In this document: positions 13,664 through 25,099 of the stretch, in pieces
Layout: every line of letters starts with the position of its first letter
Position numbering within the stretch: the first letter of the stretch is position 1
Assembly: GCF_030272615.1 (NCBI RefSeq)
Contig: NW_026729312.1
Span: 42,001 to 106,000 of the forward strand
Source of the DNA: Cryptomeria japonica
Taxonomy: Eukaryota > Streptophyta > Pinopsida > Cupressales > Cupressaceae
Length of the DNA: 64,000 bases
Direction of reading: 5' to 3'
The notes under the pieces: generated by a model
Told to the model about the DNA's origin: nothing
Databases searched by the model: none
Seen by the model: the letters and a program-made list of their open reading frames with translations, nothing else
Made by a program: the position numbers and the translations under genes

Positions 13664-13903
13664 ACATGTAGAATGTAATGATTGGAAAAACTAAAGAAAC
13701 CATATTTCTTGAACTCAAAATATATAATAAATATTAACATTATTTTACATGATATTATTGATATATAAAAAGAAAATTAACCAATAAAAAGCCTAATCGA
13801 TAATAGCAATCCTATAATATAATGGTATAAGAAAGCATTAATGCACTATTTAAGTTTAATTATATTCTGAATAAAAAATGAATGAGTTTGTTGTAGAAAA
13901 AAA

Positions 13904-15203
13904 TGTTGGCATTCTAATACTATTTTGTATGACCGATAAATAGTATGGTTCTCATTGTTGGCAACATCATCTCCTTAGTTAGAACAGTCCATCAGTAGTG
14001 AGTAGACCAACAAGCAATGAGTAGACCGGCAACTAGTGAGTAGATCAGCACAGTCCATTGACAGTGAGTAGACCGGTAAGCAGTGAGTAGACCGGTAAAA
14101 AGTAAGAAGATCAGGTAGCGGTGAGTAGATTGGCACAGAAGAGGTTCACCGGCTAAGAAAAGAACATACCGGTATACAAGAAGAAATTAGCTAGACAGGT
14201 TTTGATCGGTACACCGTAAGAGTTGGTAACCGACAGACATGTAACATTCAGTTACAACTAGAAAAATTGAGAGTCTTCTCTCAGTCAACCGGTGGACTTA
14301 TCGGCATGTTCGACTATGTTGACAGAGATTCTTGCATGATTTCAAAGGTGTAATTTAAGGCCTAAAAACAAAATTTTGAAAGGTATGTTTTGGAGGGAAA
14401 GTTAGCGATAGACTAAAAGAATCTATAAATACACATATCTCATTCTTGAGATGGTTGTTGTTAAGGTGATTGAAGATTATGTGAAATAGGACATAGGGGG
14501 AGTTTAATAGATTCTATAGCCGAATGATAGAAGACCAGTAGAGTGGAGTTTTATAGAGGACCGGCAGTGTGATATTCAAGGATCAACAAATTGGCATAAC
14601 GCAGAATTGATAGTGCATTCAACAGATCAGAGTTGTGTAGAACAAACACAACTGATGCCGATCTAATGTGATTCTTCAGTGTGATCTCACCAGACTAATG
14701 AGTAGCAGTTTTAGCAGATCATTTATCTATTGCTTTCTAACAACTGCAACATAAATCCCTTAACTAGGTAGACTTTAACAGGTCCCATTGAAAAACAAAA
14801 TCCCTTAACCGGGTGACATCTTGATTGATGTTCTAATTCCTTTAACCAAGCTACCTTCAACAAGGTAAAGGCACTAACTGGCCTTGTTCAAAATCCCTTA
14901 ATTGGGTGGCACCTAACAGTGTCTTTGTAATCTCCTAACATGGATGGCTCTTAACCGGCCGTACTCCAGAAGAGTACAAATTTTGTGAGTTCCTACTCAC
15001 ACCGTGGTTTTCTCCCTATTGGGTTTCCATGAGATAAATCTGTGTGTCTTTGTGTATCTTTTCATGTATGCTTAATCTTCTGCAGTAAATGTTTACATTG
15101 GTGAATTGTTAATTAGTTCAAACTTAAAGTAAAAGTTTCAATTAGCTAAAACCAGTAATGTACTAATTCACCCCTCCCCTCTTAGTACCGGTTGAGACTA
15201 ACA
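13904..15203 (+). mobile_element. solo LTR, copia-like
   Basis: The block starts TGTTGGCATTCTAATAC and ends CTTAGTACCGGTTGAGACTAACA, preceded by a 'ttcacccctcccct' tract like that near copia LTR 3' ends. It has TG...CA ends, is 1.3 kb, and is flanked by AAAAA on both sides, which would be a 5-bp target duplication but is weak evidence in A-rich sequence. A TGTTGG at 13956 is an alternative start. No internal region follows, so it is probably the product of LTR-LTR recombination. It contains short tandem repeats around ACCGGT. Confidence 0.6.
13990..14140 (+). repeat. short tandem repeats of the 'gtgagtagaccggtaa' type
   Basis: Variants of 'agtgagtagaccggtaagc' recur about six times, at 13996, 14015, 14035, 14065, 14082 and 14118, with spacing of 17-37 bases. 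Most carry CCGGT or a one-base variant. Confidence 0.75.
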
Positions 15204-16224
15204 AAAAATGCAATATTTAATCTTAAACATAAAATAAAGAGAGTGTCTTTGATTAAAACTCATAGTAGGAGTCCTTCACTAAAATAAACTATTTATGAAA
15301 CCAATAAAATAAAGAGGAAATGAAGTTTTTAAGCCCTAATGGAAGATGTAAAGATTCTATGTCAACAACTAGAATTACTTAGTGTGCATTTCACTCTCGA
15401 GTTAGAAATAATTGAATAGTTATATCTCTTCTAGATCCTAAAACTATGAAGATAATCAAATAATCTATCACAAAATTTCCTTAAAAAGCATATTTATTTT
15501 ACAATAGATTTTCAATGTTTAAATTCTGCTAAGCAACCATTGTTAAATCAAATCATGCAAATTGTTTCACTTTAAATAATTAATTAATAATTTCTCATAA
15601 AAATGAATTAACATGATTAATAAGATGAAGTTGGAATTAGAGGTACATTATCTATATAAATGATGAGGGAAAAAATATCATCATATGTAATGTCACTCTT
15701 TGCATTTATGTTATTCTCTACATGTCTGTTTACATTGGTGTGATCTCTTTTTATGCGTTCCTGCAATTTATTACATATTCTCATTTATATGAGAGATCTT
15801 ATTTGAACTAAGACAATTAAAATAATATATTACTATACTTCTATGAGCCATCTCAATTATAATCAAAAGTATTTATGCTAAGTTCTCTCCTTCCTTCATA
15901 TAAGCCCTTACTCATCATGGTTTCATGGCTCTACGATTTTTATGTTGGGAATATGCCTAGTATTTTAATTTTTTCACTAAGGATTAAATATCTTATTATC
16001 TTTTATATGCTTGATATTTTAGATTCCACATAGGGGTGCATATGCTTATTATAGCACTCTACAATAAGCCACTAATGGACACACTACCATTTTTTTTTCT
16101 CATGCTATGGAAACATTCTTATTACTAAGTGCATCACTAGACCATGCATGTTTACATGATGTATCCTTTAGAGTTATTTTCTATATTCACGTGACTACGT
16201 GCTCACATTCTTATATTCACGTGA
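15204..16224. other. AT-rich spacer
   Basis: No gene was recognised. At the right end, 'tatattcacgtgacta' occurs twice (16182 and 16212, 30 bases apart), immediately before homology to the copia 3' LTR begins. This marks the truncation point of the 5' LTR. Confidence 0.5.
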
Positions 16225-17376
16225 CTAGTTGTTTTGGATGCTTTGCCGACACTCTTCTGGTCCTGGTAGGTTGTGTGGTTTCTGGTTGGTTTAGATCTAG
16301 CATGATCCGGTATGCTCCAGTATGTTTGGGTTATGAAATTAGCTTACTCATGTTCATATTCAATCAGTTGGTTTTTTTTCTGGTGATCAGATGCTATCCT
16401 GTTTGCTTGGAAGCTTAGTTTGTGGTCCCAACAAGGGTTTCACCAGCATAGCTTTGATGAAGATCTTTGATGATAAGAATAAGTGGTATTGGTGCAGCTT
16501 CTGGTAGATATTCAAGATGCCAATGGTGATCATGTTCGAGACTTGGTAGATTGGGACTGTTGCTTTGGTGTGTATGGACCTATATTGGGTCTCAATGTAT
16601 CTAGGTTATGGACCGGCTTAATGTAACGTGTGGATTGGACCTCTAGATGTGTTTTTGGGATGTCTTATGGGTTGGATATTGTTTATTTGGTCTAAGGCCG
16701 ACATGTTTTGTAATTATGTAATTTGTTTATTGTCTCATGGCTAACCTGATTGTTTATGGTTGAAGGTTTGTATATATATGATGTAAGATCTCATTGTTGA
16801 TGATATCAGGATATAGGAAAGGCATATGGATATATAATGTGGAAATAATGTAATATCATTCAAGCAAAGGATTTGATCGATCATTGGAGATCGAGTTGGG
16901 TTTATGTAAGAGGATTTAGCCCTCCGGTATTGAGATTAACCAGAACTATATTTAGGCATAGGAAATATTATCTTTGTAGTTCATTCATTCTTTCGAATTG
17001 TAGTCTGAATTTCTATGTATTCAGTTAGACTCCTATGATGAGTAGTGCGCTCTAGGCTATTGTCCTTCCTACAAGTGTAGGCCCCTCAATTTTAATTCAC
17101 ATACTTACTACAGAAGTATTATCTGATTGTGGGTAGGCTTCCCATCATGGTTTTTCCCTTTACCGGGTTTTCCATGTACAAATCTTGGTGTCATATGGAT
17201 GCTATTTATTCTCTAATTATTGTTTATGCTTAATTAGTTTATCTATTATTCTATTATTTGGTTTAAGCATTTTGGTTCCGGTATTAAAGTTTTAAATTTC
17301 TTAAGGTTATGGTAATTTGAGACAAGTGATTCACCCCCCCACTCAGTTGTCTTCTGGTTATTTGAATTGTCTAACA
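16225..17376 (+). repeat. 5' LTR of the outer copia, 5' end missing
   Basis: Homology to the 3' LTR starts at 'ctagttgttttggatgc' (compare 38203) and runs to 'gtcttctggttatttgaattgtctaaca', ending at 17376. About the first 60 bases present in the 3' LTR (38145-38204) are missing. The end is preceded by a C-run (17333-17341), as in the 3' LTR. Confidence 0.85.
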
Positions 17377-17378
17377 AT

Positions 17379-17390
17379 TGGTATCAGAGC
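17379..17390 (+). promoter_or_regulatory. primer-binding site, initiator tRNA-Met type
   Basis: TGGTATCAGAGC lies two bases after the LTR end. It is complementary to the 3' end of plant initiator tRNA-Met, the usual primer for copia reverse transcription. Confidence 0.93.
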
Positions 17391-17434
17391 TCTGGTCCTC
17401 TCTACAGAAAGCTTAACCGCTTGAGGAAGATCCT

Positions 17435-18183
17435 ATGGCGACTAAAAGTTCAAGTTCATCTATTTCATCTTGAGCTATCTTTCAGAGAGATATTCCTAGG
17501 CTTGGTGGAACAAATTATATAGTATGGAAGATTCAGATGGAGACTCATCTAAGATATCTAGGTAAGAAGATTTTGGGAGATTACACATAATGGTGTTACA
17601 CCTTATAACTCGGCATCTGGCAATCCTCATTCGACAAACTTGCATAAGGATCTTGAGAATGATTGTAAAGAAAGAGAAGCCCTCTTATGTGCACTTTCTA
17701 ATCAGCAAATAATGGGATTAACTGACAAATCATCTACAAAGGCTATATGCATGGGATAAGTTGGAAACTCTTAATGAAGGTGACCCTACGTGAATATTGC
17801 TAAACTTGATGGTTACCGGGTTAGATATGAAAACCTAAAGATGGAAGAAGATGAAAGGATTATTGCATTCATGGAAAGGGTAAATGAGATTGTTATAGGA
17901 ATTCAATGTTGTGGTGGAACTCTGAGTGAAGATGAAATTGTTTCTAAAGTTCTGAGAGCCCTACTAGCGGCTTACAAGATGAAGGTTACTACAATTAATG
18001 AATTGAGAACAATGGCTAATACTTTTGTCAATGGAGATACCTTGGCTGGGAAATTATCTACTTTTGAGCTTGAATAATTTGGACCTTCTAGAGTTGTGAA
18101 GTTTGAACCTACTTTTCATGCGTCTACATCATCAACCAGTAAGCAAGATTAGAAATATTTATATGCAAGGAATTGGATGATAT
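17435..18183 (+). pseudogene. copia gag, 5' part
   Basis: Translation would start at ATG 17435 (MATKSSSSSIS), but a TGA follows after eleven codons. The family signature then reads IPRLGGTNYIVWKIQMETHL. After a frameshift, 17790-18077 gives LDGYRVRYENLKMEEDERII, FMERVNEIV and VLRALLAAYKMKVTTINEL, a UBN2-type gag. The frame is cut at 18183 by the GATAT-flanked insertion and continues at 34265. Confidence 0.85.
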
Positions 18184-18693
18184 TGTGAGAGTTTGCCAAG
18201 ATCTAGAGGCAATGGAAAACACAAATACTAGATACAAAATAGATGATAGGAATAAAATGTATTCTATCAAGATGCAAAATATGATCAACTGGATCATTAC
18301 AAGATGTTCAATGAATTTCCATACAAATAATGTAGGTGAGCCTCCTTATATAGGCAAGGCTTATGGATATGTGAGCACACAAACATGACATGTAGCTCAA
18401 TAAGAAACAAGGGTAGGTAGTAAATAGGTGTGGGTAGGTGGGAGAAACAATAAAATATTCCACATGAGGGGGATCACCCACTGAAGGTGGGATTATCACT
18501 CCACAATAAGTGGATATGATAAAGTAGTAACAAGATAAACACCATAAAAGGTGGAAATTCTCCTACACACACTATCCCAATGTGGCACAAACACCCAAGT
18601 GTCTCATACCAAAACTACTATTAAATGCATGTACCTAATTAAACTTAAGTATAGCGTAATAATATCCAAGATGAATAATTATTTACACCAACA
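18184..18693 (-). repeat. 3' LTR of the middle element
   Basis: The plus strand starts TGTGAGAGTTTGCCAAGATC and ends TTTACACCAACA. It is nearly collinear with 33753-34264, with differences concentrated near 18215-18240. The purine tract at 18694-18702 confirms this is the 3' LTR on the minus strand. Confidence 0.92.
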
Positions 18694-18744
18694 CCCCCCC
18701 TTAAGTGCAACTTAGGGGAATGCACTAAAGTCTACAATGCAACT

Positions 18745-19778
18745 TGTTGAGTTATGTGAAATTGTACCTGTACCTACAAACACAATGCACTCAATATATC
18801 ATTACAAGCATGGTTAGTAAATTTAAATCAAAGAAAGATAAAACCATAACTAAGCGATCTATTGCCTCCTAGTAAATGCGAGTATGAATTTTGCTCTTAG
18901 ATCTTGTTATGCAAATTCCAGTGACTTGACTACACTTAGATGGAGGATTTGAATGATGAAGATGCATGATCTAGCAAGAATAACATGATTAAGCTACATG
19001 ATTCTAGAAAATAGGCTAGAATGAAGATGAGATTAAGCTAAAATTGAGCATGATAACATTGCTAAATTGATAAGCTATAAGCTAGATGCCTATAGTAACA
19101 ATGCATAAGATGAGATGATATGAGATGATCAAATGATATGAATTGGGACCATTTTTGCTCAAAATGGGGTCTATTTATAGGATTTCCCAAGGTTAGGGGT
19201 GAGGTGGCAGGAATCAACAGTCAAGATTGATTTGAAGATATCAATGGTTAAATTGGAGGAGGTTGGCAAAGGGGTTGGACTAAAGGGAACATTTGTCATC
19301 TCTATGCTGACAAGTGTCAAGAGGCTTCTAGAAGAGGTTGGATGAAAGGGAACACTTAGTGACAAGTATCACAAAGGTTCTAGAATAGGTTGGATGAAAG
19401 GGAACATGTGGGTAGGTATAATGGGTTAGGTTTAGGAATGGTTAGGTTAGGTGGTTAAATGTTAGGAGAATTTGAATTTAGAAATTCAATTAATAGGAAA
19501 AGGCTAATTAATTTTAACAACTCATAATTGATTTGTTTTAATTAATTAAATGATTATAAGAAATGATTTTGATGGAAGGAATTAATTAATTTGAATTAAT
19601 TAATCAAAAGAGATTAGTGAGATGAACCTATTTAATAAATTCTTAGATTTATTAATAAGTAGATGAAAGTGGAGGATTTAATCAAATTTTTGATGAATTC
19701 AATTAAATTGGGGAGGGAGATTAATTAAATAATTTCTTATTCAATTAATTATCTTCAGACCATTTTTAGGTGTATACA
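18745..19778 (-). repeat. 3' LTR of the Tat-like gypsy
   Basis: The plus strand runs TGTTGAGTTATGTG to AGGTGTATACA, 1034 bases. Next to it at 19779-19798, the minus-strand reading CGCTTCAAAGAGGGGCAAAA is a typical gypsy purine tract that primes second-strand synthesis. Confidence 0.95.
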
Positions 19779-19789
19779 TTTTGCCCCTC

Positions 19790-21608
19790 TTTGAAGCGAG
19801 GTGTGATGATGCATTGATTCAAAGAATAAATTCCCTTTTTTTTATGATGATATTGATATGTAGGATGCCCCAGCTCTTGATTGCTAAATCCCAGTATGAT
19901 TATGCCCCCTCGGGAGATCAATTAAGTTTGCGAGATTGATATCCCAATAGATTTGATTTGATTTATTGAACGGTGGTTTGATGAAAATGTGAGTTCTTCT
20001 ATTAGCTTGATTTCTTAGATTGGTAAGATTGAAAACTCATGATCGATTTGATTGATAAGATCGAGATTCAGTTTGGTTTTAGGAAGGATACATCCTGTAT
20101 AAGATAAAGATGATCATAGCGTCTGATTTCAGGATGGATTCATCCTATATAAGACATGATTAGAACATCTGGTTTCAGGAAGTATACATCCTATATAAGA
20201 CATGAATCAGAATCAGATTGTTTGGTTTCAGGAAGGATTCATCCTGTATAAGACAACGATGATCAAAGTGTCTGGTTTTAGGAAGGATTCATCCTATATA
20301 AGACATGATCAAAATGTCTAGTTTCAAGAAGGATACATCCTGTATAAGACATGATTGAATCGATTAGATTTGATTGATTTGATTTGATTTGATAAGGTTG
20401 ATTAGATAAAGAACTGACAGTTTGTTGATATCAAGTTGCAGAAATTTTTGGATATGTTGATTGTTGATCCTGTTGAGAGAGATAGCATAAGATTTTTGCT
20501 AGGTCGACAATATCTGAAGATATGAGTCATTATTCTAATTGCGTATACACTTGTGATGATACTTTGATGATTCCTATGATAGATTTAATCTTGGATAAAA
20601 TGAGCTTGTAGGATCCCATGCAAGAATGAAATGCAAGCTAAAATGCAAATGAAAATGCAAAGAGATGCAAACTATGACTGAACGAGTCACTGGATTATTT
20701 TGCATTTTTTTTTGTCATCATTGAGCTTTTTGAAATGTGGGAAATGAGTGCAAAAATCGATGGTATAATTAAACCATGATGACCTGAGCATTACTTTCCT
20801 AGATTTTGATATAGCAAGTTAGCACAAGCATCAAGGTATAATTGAACCGAGATGACCTGAGTGTTGCTTGCATAAAACAAGCAGTATTTATCGTTTCTAT
20901 ATGTAAATTGGTAATGTCTTCAATGATACTCTGATGATCATGTCCCGAGATAAATTTGCACATATTAATGATTAATTTTCAGACAGCAGACAAGAAAAAT
21001 ATCATGTTCCTTCATTGTTCCTTTGGTCAAAGACATCTTGGAGTCACTCAGAAATCATGATAATGAAAAGAAATATAGAAAAATTGAACAATCATGTTAA
21101 AGTCATTATCCAAAAAGATATTATCCACTGAAAAGTGTATGATGTGCTTAGACTGACGTGTGATAGCTTGATGGTTAACAATGTGATTTCATGTTTAACG
21201 TTGGATGTGTCTCAATATTTTTGCTTGATAGGTGTTGTCTAACTGTTGTTCTACCTGTTTGATTAAGCTCAGAATGATCAGAAAGTTTTGCCCCCATCTA
21301 GGTGTAGAATTTTGCCCCAAGCTTAGAAACAAAGTTGCTATGATATATTCAATGATCCAAACCATGTCAAGAAGCCACCTGGGATGTCTGCGTATGTACA
21401 AAGGCTTGATCATGATCAACGCTAATGGAAAATGAATGCAAGTGGAAAAAATGCATGAACTAATAAACAGAAGAGCTAGCGGATAGATAGTGCCTGTTTG
21501 CCAGGTTTTCACTGTCTATTTTTATTGCACTTTTTCTGATATTTGATTTTTTTCTTTCTTTTTTTTTATTTTTTTAATTTTTTTAATTTTTTTAATTTTT
21601 CTGATTTT
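19790..21608 (-). other. gypsy 3' untranslated region
   Basis: About 1.8 kb between the integrase stop (21609-21611) and the purine tract has no coding frame. It contains six copies of a ~50-bp repeat (20071-20356), paired phrases around 'ggtataattgaaccgagatgacctgag' at 20760-20870, and a T-rich run (21540-21612). Confidence 0.75.
20071..20356 (-). repeat. tandem repeat, unit about 50 bp, six copies
   Basis: The core 'ggtttcaggaaggattcatc' followed by 'ctatataagacatgat' recurs with the 'aggaagg' word near 20081, 20131, 20177, 20230, 20280 and 20327, i.e. spacing of 46-53 bases. It lies in the gypsy 3' untranslated region. Confidence 0.9.
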
Positions 21609-22760
21609 TTAGACATAGAACCTCTTCAGATGCATGTTATTGATGGGTTCCTCGAGCTAATCTTCATCCTGTGTTGATAACTGATATGCTCCTGATCCAA
21701 ATACTGTTGTGACCACAAATGGACCTAACCAATTTGGTTCAAATTTTCTTTTCTTTTCTCGATCTGCTTGATTGCATGGATTTTCTTTGAGTACCAGGTC
21801 TCCAATTTGAAATGCTCTTGGTTTGGACCTGTGATTGTAGCTCCTACTCATTCTTTGTTGATATACCTTTAGATGATCAAAGGCATTTTGTCTTCGTTCA
21901 TGGATCAATTCTAACTCTTGATGTCTAGATATTCTTTTTCTTCATCTGGGATGAGACCTTTTAGTGATACACGTAGAGAGGGTATCTCTACTTCGATTGG
22001 CAATATGGCTTCTGATCCATATACAAGAGAGAAAGGTGTGGCACCTGTTGGTGTGTGGATACTAGTGCGGTAGGCCCAGAGAGCAGGGCTTAGTTGAATA
22101 TGCCAATCTTTCCCAGCATCATTCACTATCTTTTTAAGGATTTTCAGAATAGTTTTGTTAGATGCTTCTGCTTGCCCATTTCCCTATGGATAATATGGTG
22201 TGGAGAATCTGTGTTGGATTTTGAACTTCTCACATAGCTCTTGTACATCTTGATTCTTGAATGGTCACCCATTATCAGTGATAATGGTCATTGGTATTCC
22301 ATAGAGACAGATGATGTAATTCAAGATAAATGCAACAATTTGTTTTCCTGTGATGTTTGTGAGAGGTACAGCCTCAATCCATTTTGTAAAATATTTTGTA
22401 GCTACAAGGATGAATTTGTGTCCATTAGATGAGGAAGGATTTATCTTTCCAACTAGATCAAGACCCCATTGACAAAAAGGCCATGATGTTGCTAAAGCAT
22501 GAAGTTCTTGTGTTGGTGCATGAATCAAATTCCCATGGATCTGACATTGTTTGCATGTTCTCGCTCTCTGAAAGGAATCTTGTTCCATAGTCGGCCAATA
22601 ATAGCCCAAGCGTATGAGTTTTTCCGAAAGGGTAAGACCACTTGAATGAGTGCCACAAATTCCATTATGGACTTCATGTAAAGCCTTCTCAGATTCTTCT
22701 TGTTTGAGACATCTTAGGAGAGTACCATCTAGACCTTGTTTAAACAGGGTATCCGCGACG
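21609..22760 (-). pseudogene. gypsy integrase
   Basis: The integrase inserts element cDNA into the host. The zinc-binding HHCC region reads HEVHNGICGTHSSG...CKQCQIHGN. The core has D in WGLDLVGK, D in IITDNG (followed by a stop at 22264) and E in GNGQAEASNK, so all three catalytic acids remain. The C-terminal part has WAYRTSIHTPTGATPFSLVY, GSEAILPIE, then RAFQIGDLVLK and WLGPFVV, and ends MHLKRFYV with TAA at 21609. Stops at 22264, near 22180 and at about 21910 split it. The first ORF (22265-23218) joins it in frame to the second RNase H. Confidence 0.93.
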
Positions 22761-22984
22761 AGAGTAAAATGGGAGGATTGGCAAATAAAGTATCTCTTTT
22801 GGTTTTTCGATAAGTTAGGAGATAAGATGTTGTCTTTCAAGTATGTGTAAGTTTGGCCATAGCGGGAGGAATCATGTTGAATAAGTTGACAAATGATTTG
22901 GGAATCAGGACAATTAAAGGCGGGATGAAACAACTCTTCAACAAGGAATTCATAACGTTGTTGATTTTCCTGTGTCTGAAATAG

Positions 22985-23365
22985 AGAAGCAAGTGTAGCC
23001 ATGGCGTCTGCTGCTTTATTATCATTTCTTGGAATTTGTTCAAAAGTGATTTTGACAAAGTACTTTTTGATATCCTCAACCATCTTTTTATAAGGCATGA
23101 GTTTGCCATGTTTTGTTTGATAGTCATCATTAATTTGATTAATTACGAGTTGAGAGTCTCCAAAGACTTGAAGTTGTGTTATATTCCATTCTATAATCAT
23201 TTTGATACCTGTTACCAATGCTTCATACTATGTTATATTGTTTATGCATGGAAAGCTTAATTTGTATGCTTTCGGGATTGTATGACCTTGTGGTGTGATG
23301 AATAGAATTCCTACTCCTGATCCGTGCTATGTATATGAACCATCAAAGTATAATTCCCATTTTTT
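22985..23365 (-). pseudogene. second (archaeal-type) RNase H of the gypsy element
   Basis: Between the retroviral RNase H and the integrase lies a further RNase H-like domain: LYFDGSYT (first Asp), GSGVGILF, YEALVTGIKM (Glu), VFGDSQLVINQI (Asp) and NKAADAMATLA (final Asp). The four acidic positions match an RNase HI active site. An extra RNase H in this position is the known mark of Tat-lineage gypsy elements. Two stops (after DGSYT and before YEAL) show that it is broken. Confidence 0.85.
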
Positions 23366-23980
23366 AATAGAGACTGCCAGAATATCCACATCAGGAAACT
23401 CAATTTGTAGTGGATGATCATCTTGAAGTGGTGCATCCACTAGTTGATCTGCAATAACTTGTCCTTTGATAGATTTTCTTTCAACGTACTTGATATCAAA
23501 CTCACTGAGAATCATGATCCACTTTGCTAGTCTTCCTGTTAATGTTGCTTTGTTGAGTAAGTACTTTAAAGGATCAATTTTAGCTATCAACTGGATAGAA
23601 TGAGATAGTAGATAGTGTTGTAATTTTTGAGAAGCAAAAACTACTGCCAAGCATGCTTTTTCCTTTGATGAATAGTTGATCTCATATCCCACTAGTGTTC
23701 TGCTGATGTAGTAGATGGCTCATTCTTTTCCTTCATTATCCTGTTGTGTGAGCAAAACTCCTAATGATGTTTCAGTAGTTGTAACATAGAGTAATAATGG
23801 CTTTCCTGGAATTGTTGACATTAGAACATGTGGTTGCATGAGATATGCCTTGATTTTGTTGAATGCTTCTTCACACTGATGGTCCCATTTGAAATTAACA
23901 TGTTTGTGCAATAGATGTGTAAATGGTTGACATTTATCTGCTAGTTGAGCAACAAATCTACTGATTGATTGTAGTCATCC
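23327..23980 (-). pseudogene. gypsy RNase H (RT connection and RNase H)
   Basis: The sequence after RT reads FKWDHQCEEAFNKIKAYLMQ, PLLLYVTTTETSLGVLLTQQ (the usual first Asp has become Thr), YSSKEKACLAVVFASQKLQH, LIAKIDPLKYLL (usual H-T-D-H changed) and GRLAKWIMILSEFDIKYVER. These are standard gypsy RT-RNase H landmarks. A stop near 23720 divides two ORFs. The loss of key acids suggests the domain was inactive as read here. Confidence 0.88.
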
Positions 23981-25099
23981 TTATAGTGATCTTAGTTTAA
24001 TGATATTCTTGGGAGATGCCATTTCCATGATCGCTTTAACCTTAGCTAGATCTACTTTGATTCCTCTTGCTGAAATAATGTATCCCAATAGCTTTCCTGA
24101 AGTTATACCAAAGGCACATTTCTTAAGGTTTAGTCGTAGCTTGTATTGTTCTAACCTATCAAAGATCTTTTCTAGTATCTCTATATGTTCTTCTCTGTTG
24201 TATGATTTAGCTAATATGTCATCCACATAGTCTTCCATGAATTTATGCATCATGTCATGAAATATAGTTGTCATAGCTCTTTGATATGTAGCACCGACAT
24301 TCTTTAGTCCAAAAGGAATGACATTCCAATAGAAAGTACCCCATGGACATGTGAAAGTTGTCTTTTCTTGATCTTCAGGTTGTATTTTGATCTAATTATA
24401 TCCAGAGAAACCATCCATTAGAGAAAACATGGAGTGTCCAGCAGTTAAATCTACAATGATGTCGATGTTAGGCAAAGGAAAGTCATCCTTTGGATAGGCA
24501 TTATTAAGATCTCTGAAGTCTGTGCATATTCTGATGCTTTTATCTAGTTTTGAAATAGGAATGATGTTGGATACCCATTGAGGATAAGCTACAGGTCTGA
24601 TGAATCCTACATCTAGTAATTTCTTTAGTTCTGCCTTGACTAGAAGAGCAATATGAGGATGCATCTTTCTTAATTTTAGTTTGACTGGTTTGGATCCTGG
24701 ATTGACATTCAAGTGATGCATAATAAGCTCTAGATCCAACCCTGGCATGTCTGCATATGACCAGGCAAAATTAATTTGCCGTCGTTTGAAGAATTCCACA
24801 TATTGTTGCATTTCTACCTCTGATAGAGTTGTTGCTGGATGTAAGATCTTTGGTTGCTCTATTGTGCCAATGTTAACTACCTCTGTTGGTTTGATCAAAA
24901 TGAATGACCTTTCTTGATAGTGCTTAGGCAAAGTGTCAAATCTCCCATCTTCCAGTGCCTCAAGGAGGTTTTCACCGTTAGATGCATCCTTTAGTTTTAC
25001 TTTTTCTTGGTCTAATGTTGCCAAGAAATGGTTTTCAGCATTAGACCTGATATTGTTTTCTTTATTTTCACTTTTGCGAATAGGAGATTTGGCACCCAC
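23981..25099 (-). pseudogene. gypsy reverse transcriptase
   Basis: RT copies the element RNA. The first ORF (24392-25099) starts in the linker and holds HHLNVNPGSKPVKLKLRKM, LKKLLDVGFIRPVAYPQWVS, IRICTDFRDLNNAYPKDDFP and MFSLMDGFSGYN. A stop at about 24392 falls within the fingers-palm join. After it come WGTFYWNVIPFGLKNVGATY, then in 23981-24274 the catalytic box YVDDILAKS, LRLNLKKCAFG and LLGYIISARGI. All RT blocks are recognisable and in order. Confidence 0.93.
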
